Of a stretch of 20,763 nt of DNA, positions 15,361-20,763 are shown in pieces. Each line of letters begins with the position of its first letter. The first letter of the stretch is position 1. The stretch is taken from the IMG/VR virus record IMGVR_UViG_3300036806_000210, positions 1 through 20,763 of that record. One strand, written 5' to 3'. This stretch comes from a virus. The translations under genes were made by a program, and so were the position numbers. The notes under the pieces are model-generated. The model was not told the DNA's origin, did no database searches, and saw only the letters and a program-made list of their open reading frames with translations.

Positions 15361-16614
15361 TTAATCGGCCAAACGCCAAGGATTTATTGTCGTACGCACG
15401 ATATAGCGGCCGCTGTCCGGGTAATGATTTCGCTGGTTGATTGGCTCATCTATACCTATGCGCTTCGTGTTCCAGGCGTAGGTTTGCAATTCCCGGATGG
15501 CGTCTTCGCTATAAGGGCTCGAGCGATTAATCTTTATCAGATTCCGACTGAGCATGGTCGACATCATGCGGATGCCTTCCATTACCTCGTTGTCGGCGTC
15601 GATTACATAGATGCCGCGGCTCATCAGCTCCACCCGGAAACTAGCAGCACTTGGGTCCAACACGACCGTAGCCTGGGCTGGCGACCGATCGATGAACGCC
15701 TTCATGTCGTCGGCGTACTCGGAATCTGTTTTCTGACGGGCTTCCTTTACTGAGTCCCAGTAATAAACTCGATCCCACCACAAACATTTGCCATCATCGT
15801 AACTGTCAATGAAGACGCACGGATTATGTGTCCCATAATCGACACCGATTACCCTTCGCTCATGACCGCCTGGCTGAATCAATCCGGGAGGGGCTTGATC
15901 ATCAGTGTAGTAATTCTCTTCGCTTAGCGAATCGCGGTAAATCGCCCCATCGGCCGTTACCCAAAGCCCGTCAATATAGCGAAGCTTGAATACTCCGGTG
16001 TACTGCCTATGCAGAAACGCCTTGGTCTTTTCGGTTATGTTCGGGTTATTGTCCAGGGGGAAACAGCAACTCCAGAAATCTCCATTCGCTTGCTTTACCA
16101 AGTCGTCTATGTAGTCAGTCTTGAGATAGTGGTGGGGATTATCAGGATTCGTGCTGCCATACATCCGGGATTCCGGCAACGACAGGCGGCTAATCGCCAT
16201 GTCCCAAAACGATCTCGGATACAGCGTTAATTCGTCACCAATCCAGACCCCTACCGTCGCGCCGCGAATCGCCTTCCAGCTACTTTCATCGCTGGCACCG
16301 ATTACCAGGAATGGCCGCTTGAGAAGCCATAACTCGCCACTGTTACTGTTGTACCGATAGCCATCCTCGCCCACCATGGCGAAAATGTCGTTCAGCATAT
16401 TCGTCTTGGCCGCTTGCTTGCTGCGAGCAGTGATCAGGCCAATGCCACCAGGCCACCAGCCATCGCTTAGCCAGCCCACCAACTTCGCGTTAATGGCCCA
16501 TGTTTTGGCCGATCGCACCGGCCCCCATAAAACATTGATCTTGGCGTCATCGCGAGGATGGCGCCGAATGAATCGCCTGGCCTTCTTGCTGAACGGCTTA
16601 ATGGTGGTGCTCAA
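15361..16614 (-). CDS. terL: Terminase large subunit
   Basis: A 417-residue packaging motor and nuclease of the PBSX/SPP1-like type. The ATPase half has Walker A WGPVRSAKT (31-38, K37; Ala replaces the usual Gly before Lys), Walker B VGVWIGDE (D127, E128) and the coupling motif GSTNPDNP (153-160). The nuclease half has the RuvC-like acidic residues D259 (GVDYG), D320 (VLDPSA) and D400 (HYPDSGRY). Length is normal for the family. The start is TTG at 16614, five bases after the LuxR-like gene, with no clear Shine-Dalgarno, so coupling is likely. terS lies about 950 bases upstream, separated by small membrane genes and the regulator. Confidence 0.95.
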   Translation of the reverse strand: MSTTIKPFSKKARRFIRRHPRDDAKINVLWGPVRSAKTWAINAKLVGWLSDGWWPGGIGLITARSKQAAKTNMLNDIFAMVGEDGYRYNSNSGELWLLKRPFLVIGASDESSWKAIRGATVGVWIGDELTLYPRSFWDMAISRLSLPESRMYGSTNPDNPHHYLKTDYIDDLVKQANGDFWSCCFPLDNNPNITEKTKAFLHRQYTGVFKLRYIDGLWVTADGAIYRDSLSEENYYTDDQAPPGLIQPGGHERRVIGVDYGTHNPCVFIDSYDDGKCLWWDRVYYWDSVKEARQKTDSEYADDMKAFIDRSPAQATVVLDPSAASFRVELMSRGIYVIDADNEVMEGIRMMSTMLSRNLIKINRSSPYSEDAIRELQTYAWNTKRIGIDEPINQRNHYPDSGRYIVRTTINPWRLAD

Positions 16615-16619
16615 GCCGC

Positions 16620-17039
16620 TTACACCAGCTTGCTATACACGAGAGCCATGCCGAGCTGGCACGAATTTCGCACGCCTAACGTTCTCATCGCAGTGTTCTT
16701 GTGTTCACTCACTGTCCTGAAATTCAAGTTAAGCTTTGCGGCGATCTCGATCCCCGTTAGGCCATTCGCGTATTCCATCATGATCTCTACTTGGCTTGGG
16801 GTTAATGTCGCGTACGATCTAGTGGGATCAGGGTGATTAAGTGCCACCTTCATCCCTAACTGCACTTCGTTCCTGCAATCGTGATAAAGCAGTGTCTTTT
16901 GATGCAGCGCACGCACATACTGTGCGGTTAGCTGGAGGTCACCGCCAATTTCCTTACAAGTGCGGCCCTGAATGAGATGCATCACCAACTGGGAGCATCG
17001 CGCATAGCCTGGCAGCGTATTACCTGCCCTTGCGCTCAC
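16620..17039 (-). CDS. Regulator with two tandem LuxR-type helix-turn-helix units
   Basis: A 139-residue protein. The C-terminal unit (residues about 78-136) is a clear LuxR/GerE HTH: LTPSQVEIMMEYANGLTG, IEIAAKLNLNFRTVSEH and LGVRNSCQLGM. The N-terminal unit (about 12-66) aligns with it: LIQGRTCKEIGGDLQLTAQY followed by KTLLYHDCRNEVQLGMKVAL. So the protein is two DNA-binding units with no sensor domain. It lies directly before terL and overlaps the end of the membrane gene at 17020 by 20 bases. It may control late transcription or bind DNA during packaging. The C-terminal call is sure; the N-terminal copy is from my own alignment. Confidence 0.85.
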   Translation of the reverse strand: MSARAGNTLPGYARCSQLVMHLIQGRTCKEIGGDLQLTAQYVRALHQKTLLYHDCRNEVQLGMKVALNHPDPTRSYATLTPSQVEIMMEYANGLTGIEIAAKLNLNFRTVSEHKNTAMRTLGVRNSCQLGMALVYSKLV

Positions 17040-17220
17040 TACTCTTCTCTGGTTTGTCTATCGCAGTGAGCAGTTTTTTTAAGGGCCGATCGCCATGGGT
17101 AAGCATGTTGATGTACGCCCGCTGCATGTCCCGATAGCGTTTTTCGGCTTCGCGTCGCGATACCAGTTGCCAGATATTGGCTCCGGCGAGCAGGAAGATT
17201 GCGATGCAAGCCAATTCCAT
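17020..17220 (-). CDS. Small membrane protein with helical tail; possible inner-membrane spanin (Rz-like)
   Basis: A 66-residue protein. Residues about 2-21 form one membrane segment (ELACIAIFLLAGANIWQLV), followed by a charged helix that could coil (REAEKRYRDMQRAYINML) and a basic end. The layout is like an Rz-type inner-membrane spanin or other small phage lysis protein, though it is short. It lies in a cluster of three small membrane genes between terS and terL, the place where T7 carries its spanin genes. A second frame (17039-17239) overlaps it fully but looks random. Confidence 0.6.
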   Translation of the reverse strand: MELACIAIFLLAGANIWQLVSRREAEKRYRDMQRAYINMLTHGDRPLKKLLTAIDKPEKSSERKGR

Positions 17221-17235
17221 ATATCAATTGTCCGC

Positions 17236-17352
17236 TCAACGCTTCTTACGATATTTCCTGAGAAGCCATCTGGTCAGATCGATAGTCATTAAAACCAAGA
17301 CGCAGAAACAAGACAGTACGATGACCCAAGCCGCCGCCGCTATAAATCCCAA
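17236..17352 (-). CDS. Possible holin-like small membrane protein (start uncertain)
   Basis: The frame between the lipoprotein stop (17374-17376) and TGA 17236-17238 encodes one hydrophobic segment, GFIAAAAWVIVLSCFCVLVL, then an amphipathic basic tail ending WLLRKYRKKR. This is what a small holin or membrane lysis regulator looks like. There is no ATG before the membrane segment; TTG 17352 is the only likely start and gives 38 residues. An ATG at 17289 would give only the 17-residue basic tail. The frame is the same as that of the lipoprotein just upstream, so stop readthrough is another possibility. Confidence 0.45.
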   Translation of the reverse strand: MGFIAAAAWVIVLSCFCVLVLMTIDLTRWLLRKYRKKR

Positions 17353-17373
17353 ACCTAGGCCACTACCTGTCTT

Positions 17374-17559
17374 TTAGATGTGACGCGCAAGTGCTCGCTC
17401 ATTTGGACCAATGTACTTATGGTAACCGCTATACTGCGCACTCACCACAACATTGTAATGTTTCACGTGGAACACTCGCCATGCACATGCCGACACTACC
17501 AGCACGAGGGATGCCGCGGCTATTGAAAGCCTAAGAAATATAATGCCTCGGGACAGCAT
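17374..17559 (-). CDS. Small lipoprotein; possible outer-membrane spanin (Rz1-like)
   Basis: A 61-residue protein with a basic start, a hydrophobic segment (IAAASLVLVVSAC) and a lipobox V-S-A-C at Cys25. The mature part would be about 37 residues. The ATG at 17559 is preceded by GAAGAG nine bases away, inside the end of terS, and the gene begins six bases after terS stops. Rz1-type spanins are short lipoproteins of this size but are often Pro-rich, which this one is not, so the assignment rests mainly on size, lipobox and place. Confidence 0.6.
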   Translation of the reverse strand: MLSRGIIFLRLSIAAASLVLVVSACAWRVFHVKHYNVVVSAQYSGYHKYIGPNERALARHI

Positions 17560-17565
17560 CGAGAC

Positions 17566-18093
17566 TCACTCTTCGGGGGGATCTACCGGCACGACATTTA
17601 CTGATCCGCTGGGTATGGGATCATTCGCAGCGTCTTCATCGTCATCGTCTTCGCTGGAACTTCTAAGCGACTCGGCCAATTCTCGCATCAGCCCTTCGGT
17701 GCCTGTCGATTCATTGCGCTGCGGCCCCCATTTGCTACGTTCCTTCACTTCCAGCCAGAACCGCGCCGCCCTGAAATCCGGCAGTACATCCTCTTCGTAC
17801 TCGTGTTCAATAACTTTCCCTTGATCCTTGTCGTAGAAAAATTTCTTGGTTTTGTGCCGGTAGCCCAAGGCCATTCGATGGAGCGAGGCCGCAACCTTAG
17901 CCGTTGCCGGTTGATTCCCCCTACGAATCGCTTCGGAAAAATCGGCATACTGCTTCTTCCATTCGATCAGTGTGTCGACGTGAATGGAGAGCTGTTCGGC
18001 TATTTCCGCTTGTGTGTAACCGGCTAATGCAAGGTCGTAAGCGATGCCTACGAAGGAGGGGTCATATTTAGTGGGACGCCCCACGTTGGCCAT
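17566..18093 (-). CDS. terS: Terminase small subunit
   Basis: A 175-residue DNA-recognition subunit of the packaging terminase. It opens GRPTKYDPSFVGIAYDLALA, then a helix-turn-helix (YTQAEIAEQLSIHVDTLIEW, about 26-45) typical of TerS. The middle (ATAKVAASLHRMALGYRHKT, FRAARFWLEVKERSKWG) fits the oligomerisation region and the family's usual R-x-WLE-x-K pattern. The C-terminus is acidic and disordered (SSSEDDDDED), probably for contact with TerL. It starts 20 bases after the TET-TAGT gene with no good Shine-Dalgarno. Confidence 0.88.
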   Translation of the reverse strand: MANVGRPTKYDPSFVGIAYDLALAGYTQAEIAEQLSIHVDTLIEWKKQYADFSEAIRRGNQPATAKVAASLHRMALGYRHKTKKFFYDKDQGKVIEHEYEEDVLPDFRAARFWLEVKERSKWGPQRNESTGTEGLMRELAESLRSSSEDDDDEDAANDPIPSGSVNVVPVDPPEE

Positions 18094-18113
18094 AGGTACG
18101 GTGCGTCATTTCT

Positions 18114-19823
18114 TTACGAATTGGAACTTCGGAAGGATTGCCAGTTGATCCGGACATCCATGCCGCCCGGCTTTGTTACAAGCTTGCTAACTTTCGGCCA
18201 AAGCGCATGCACACACTTTGCGGCCACTAGGTGCCTCCCGGACTTATAAGCGTTACTGAGACCGCCTGCCACGTTAGCTCCCATCTTGGGTTTAGCCATT
18301 GCGAAGCGGTGAGATAGGAGTGTTTGCCACCCTGCGGTTAAATGCTGCACAGTAAAGTCGACATCTTCCTTCGTCTCTGTTTCGTTGCGGTAATTTATAT
18401 CCGTGTGAGTATCTGTCAGCACACAGCAGTAGGCTCGGTTGTTTAGGCTATATGGTTTTTTCTTAGCTGCGAAACAAGCAAATTGGACATAATCCGCCGC
18501 CGCCAGTGCAACTCTTCCGTGAATGCCGCGCACTTGATTCTCTATGCCGCGGAGGGCGACGGATGCTGGTATTTTGTCTTGTTTACCTTCTTCATTTACA
18601 CGTAGAAACTGCCGAATATTGTCGTCTATCTGCCAATACCTTTTCAGTTTCTGATGCCGTGCGTGCTCCAATATAAACTGCCGCACAAAGGTTATGCCTC
18701 GATTGCCTTGGGGAAGGATTAACAGTGTAGCGTTCGGGTGTTGACGACGATACGCGCCTTCTTCCTGCGGCTCAACCACAGCGGTATACGGCAGCCCGCT
18801 GGCCTCTAGTTGCGAGAATAATGCAGCGTTGGGGCGACCCTTTGAAGGGACGAATATAGGAAACGTGACGACCTTTTCACTATCGTCAAAAGCGGCGAGT
18901 TCTAGCCCCTTTTTTATGGGCCTCGGCCCAACTATAGTCTTGGCGCGCTCGAGTTCCTTCTCTGGCGTTTCGCACTCCTGTATCTTCTCGCGGTAATAGA
19001 ACACGCAAGCGATGCGCTCATATTTGGGCGTGATGCCAACAATCGGAGTATTGCCGTGCCACTCGTGTACATCCGCTAGCAGCACGTCGCTGGTGCGCAT
19101 GTCCACAGCCACCCGGAATTCAGGGAATACCGTGTATCCACCGCTGTACTTACCGCCCTGTACAACGCTCATTACGCCGAAGCCTTGCTTTAGGTCGCCG
19201 GCATCCTGGTGTGCGAGAGTGCGAAAATTTTTGTTTACTGTAATTGTTGTGAAAGCGGTGCCGTGTATTACAAACGAAGGCTCCGTTCTCTTAACTACAT
19301 CCAGTTGTGCAGAGTGCCTAGCTGGGTTGACGCTCTTGAAGTGTTGATCCACAAGCCGGATGTAATCCATACACTCGGCAAACAACTCCGGGTGATTCAG
19401 GCTGAACGCTGTTTTGCGGCAATACGGGAAGCGCGTACCGGTGCGGTCGCGGTTCATAAATCCGATAAGCCCGCTGCCAACGCCCTTAAGTTCTGGATAT
19501 TTACTGATTCTTATTCTGGTCTGTTTGGATAGTGTGCCGTCAGGATACCTGGCGCTCTCGGAACGGCCCAGCGCTGCCGTGGGACGATTGCTAGGGTCTC
19601 CACCGACAACACGTAAGGCTTTGTATGCTCGTGAGCAAACTTCTTGAGCGATGATGTTCTTGCGGAACTGGAGAAGAATCTCTCCGTTCGGCTTAATAAC
19701 GTCGGCATCCTCAGTTACCAGGACATCGATATTCTTTTCGGTGAGCGGCTTCCCTTTCCACGCCTCTCCCTGCTCCGCGGCGCTGCGAACCGGACCATTT
19801 AGCCGGATAACTTTCACAGCCAT
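18114..19823 (-). CDS. TET/JBP dioxygenase fused to TET-associated glycosyltransferase (DNA hypermodification)
   Basis: A 569-residue protein with two enzymes in one chain. Residues about 33-285 are a TET/JBP 2-oxoglutarate/Fe(II) dioxygenase: DVIKPNGEILLQFRK, iron ligands H205-x-D207 (TLAHQDAGD), the distal His in DVHEWHGNTP (H253 or H256), and an Arg for 2-oxoglutarate in YERIACVFYYR (R270 or R278). Such phage enzymes oxidise 5-methylcytosine to 5-hydroxymethylcytosine. Residues about 320-560 are a TAGT glycosyltransferase: PIFVPSKGR, VVEPQEE, LPQGNRGITFVR, and the DDN of YWQIDDNI (400-402), with a later TKEDVDF. It would add sugar to the hydroxymethyl group. It starts six bases after the ParB-like gene and precedes terS. 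Domain calls are strong; the exact base and sugar cannot be read from sequence. Confidence 0.9.
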   Translation of the reverse strand: MAVKVIRLNGPVRSAAEQGEAWKGKPLTEKNIDVLVTEDADVIKPNGEILLQFRKNIIAQEVCSRAYKALRVVGGDPSNRPTAALGRSESARYPDGTLSKQTRIRISKYPELKGVGSGLIGFMNRDRTGTRFPYCRKTAFSLNHPELFAECMDYIRLVDQHFKSVNPARHSAQLDVVKRTEPSFVIHGTAFTTITVNKNFRTLAHQDAGDLKQGFGVMSVVQGGKYSGGYTVFPEFRVAVDMRTSDVLLADVHEWHGNTPIVGITPKYERIACVFYYREKIQECETPEKELERAKTIVGPRPIKKGLELAAFDDSEKVVTFPIFVPSKGRPNAALFSQLEASGLPYTAVVEPQEEGAYRRQHPNATLLILPQGNRGITFVRQFILEHARHQKLKRYWQIDDNIRQFLRVNEEGKQDKIPASVALRGIENQVRGIHGRVALAAADYVQFACFAAKKKPYSLNNRAYCCVLTDTHTDINYRNETETKEDVDFTVQHLTAGWQTLLSHRFAMAKPKMGANVAGGLSNAYKSGRHLVAAKCVHALWPKVSKLVTKPGGMDVRINWQSFRSSNS

Positions 19824-19829
19824 ACGCTT

Positions 19830-20648
19830 TTACGCTGTTACCTCTTCGGGGTCTTCGCTATTGTCAGTTGGAACATTCTCCACTGCAAACTGGACTGCTT
19901 TAATCACGGCATCGGTAGCCGTTTTCACCGCAAAGCGTCGCTCGAGAATATCTAGGTTTCCCTTGAAGCGCTCCCAGTCAGATTCCGGGCAGAACACTTG
20001 GAGCATTCTGATATGGCTTGTTATCTCATCAGAAGGCGGGGTGTCACCTTCGGTCGCAGCCCTGTTCCCTATGAGTTCTCCCGTAGCCTTTTCAGCGCTG
20101 TTCGTTGCTGGTACATCGAACCCATCGGCCATTAAACTTGCCAACTCGCCGGGGTCGAATGCGGTCAACTCAAGGTCGTAGCCGAGTTCATGCAGTTCGC
20201 TGATCTCGAATGCTATCAGTTCCGAACTGCGCTCTACCTCTTCCGCTATCCGGTTGTCTGCGAGACGATACGCCTTACATTGCGCCGCGGTTAAGTCTGA
20301 GGCTACATGCACGGGAATGTGCGTGAAGCCGAGTTTGCGAGCAGCCGCGCGCCGCAGATGGCCGGCAACGATTACCTCTTCTTTGTCGACTACAACGGCC
20401 TGGCGCCATCCGAATTCTTTGAGAATAGCCGCCATCTTGGCGACATTCTCATCGGTGATCTGACTCGCATTGCGCGCGTAATCGATCGGCTGCTCAACCG
20501 GCCACCATTCGATTGCTAACTCGGGATGCACTGGGCCGGCCGGAACCGAAGCAATCCTGACAGCCTGCTTCTTGACTACCGCCTTCTTTTTAGTAGCCGT
20601 CTTCTTTTTCGTGTGGGGGATAGGCACTGTGGAATTCAGCGAGCGCAA
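19830..20648 (-). CDS. ParB/Srx-domain protein (phage ParB-like)
   Basis: A 272-residue protein. The N-terminal 35 residues are Lys-rich and probably disordered. Residues about 47-170 form the ParB/sulfiredoxin-like domain: WWPVEQPIDYARNASQITD, VVVDKEEVIVAGHLRRAAAR (with the GHLRR motif at 96-100), and AYRLADNRIAEEVE. In phages this domain is often fused to or beside a DNA methyltransferase and occurs in base-modification loci. No methyltransferase follows here; the last 90 residues are unrecognised. The first possible start is TTG 20648, overlapping the upstream gene by 59 bases; a GTG at 20627 is an alternative. Its role may be targeting the neighbouring TET-TAGT enzyme to DNA or preparing DNA for packaging. 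Confidence 0.8.
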   Translation of the reverse strand: MRSLNSTVPIPHTKKKTATKKKAVVKKQAVRIASVPAGPVHPELAIEWWPVEQPIDYARNASQITDENVAKMAAILKEFGWRQAVVVDKEEVIVAGHLRRAAARKLGFTHIPVHVASDLTAAQCKAYRLADNRIAEEVERSSELIAFEISELHELGYDLELTAFDPGELASLMADGFDVPATNSAEKATGELIGNRAATEGDTPPSDEITSHIRMLQVFCPESDWERFKGNLDILERRFAVKTATDAVIKAVQFAVENVPTDNSEDPEEVTA

Positions 20649-20763
20649 GCTCTAAGCATCGGCCTTCTGAAATTGTGGGATCATTTTCGATGCGGCGCAC
20701 CGTGGCAATCGCCATCTCGACCGTTGCCAATTGGTCGGCGGTGAGAAAGATGCGCTTTCGTTT
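20590..20763 (-). CDS. C-terminal end of an unknown small protein (cut by window edge)
   Basis: An open frame enters from the right edge and ends at TAA 20590-20592, giving 57 residues: FLTADQLATVEMAIATVRRI then ENDPTISEGRCLELALAEF. It appears helical and may be a small DNA-associated or regulatory phage protein. It overlaps the start of the ParB-like gene by about 59 bases. No family recognised. Confidence 0.5.
   Translation of the reverse strand, partial: KRKRIFLTADQLATVEMAIATVRRIENDPTISEGRCLELALAEFHSAYPPHEKEDGY

Noticed and set aside
17039-17239. 66-residue minus-strand frame overlapping the small membrane gene at 17020-17220
   Set aside because: It has random-looking composition and no domain, whereas the overlapping frame gives a membrane segment followed by a charged helix.
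1-20763. tRNA genes, CRISPR arrays, insertion sequences, integrase or attachment sites
   Set aside because: None seen: no cloverleaf-like sequence, no regularly spaced direct repeats, and no transposase or recombinase motif. The topoisomerase IB domain was considered as a tyrosine recombinase, but its LPPAWNEV, GRAQYVYS and TTLEGRHV motifs fit topoisomerase IB instead.

Overview
The window is a stretch of a tailed double-stranded DNA phage genome (Caudoviricetes) or prophage. Every convincing gene lies on the minus strand, so it is transcribed from the right end (20763) towards the left end (1). Genes are tightly packed with short gaps or small overlaps. Both terminase subunits, a portal, a MuF minor head protein, a DUF2213-type prohead protease and several fibre or adhesin proteins are recognisable. 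No ribosomal, tRNA, CRISPR or host housekeeping gene is visible. The host cannot be named. Two predicted lipoproteins and several Sec-type signal peptides suggest a diderm (Gram-negative) bacterium; the fibre module styles recall phages and prophages of soil bacteria, but that is weak inference.

Layout in the order of transcription. (1) 20763-18114: the end of an unknown gene, a ParB/Srx-domain protein, and a 569-residue protein that joins a TET/JBP 2-oxoglutarate/Fe(II) dioxygenase to a TET-associated glycosyltransferase (TAGT). This is a DNA-base hypermodification module (5-methylcytosine to 5-hydroxymethylcytosine to a glycosylated base). The C5-methyltransferase it would need is not in the window. 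(2) 18093-14400: the packaging and possible lysis block. It holds terS, three small membrane proteins that may be a T7-style lysis cassette between terS and terL, a regulator with two LuxR-type helix-turn-helix units, terL, two small unknown genes and a lipoprotein. It is closed by a strong intrinsic terminator (14327-14373). (3) 14288-3280: an adhesion and tail block with a structural protein, a two-module adhesin, an Ala/Ser/Thr-rich fibre with a C-terminal fibre-tail adaptor domain, a small unknown gene, MuF, an exported unknown protein, a glycosyltransferase, an Ig-like (Big_2) protein, and a fibre and a beta-helix tailspike that both begin with signal peptides. (4) 3261-1: a portal protein with a complete type IB DNA topoisomerase as its C-terminal domain, a small acidic protein, and a DUF2213 prohead protease running off the left edge.

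The most notable features are the portal-topoisomerase IB fusion and the TET-TAGT fusion. Together they suggest a phage that hypermodifies its DNA and carries a strand-passing or relaxing enzyme physically attached to the DNA entry and exit channel. Other unusual points are the tandem LuxR domain, the placing of the adhesion genes between terL and portal, signal peptides on fibre proteins, an approximately 92-residue adhesin module used three times in two proteins, and a possible -1 frameshift that would add a Gly/Tyr-rich tail to the Ig-like protein.
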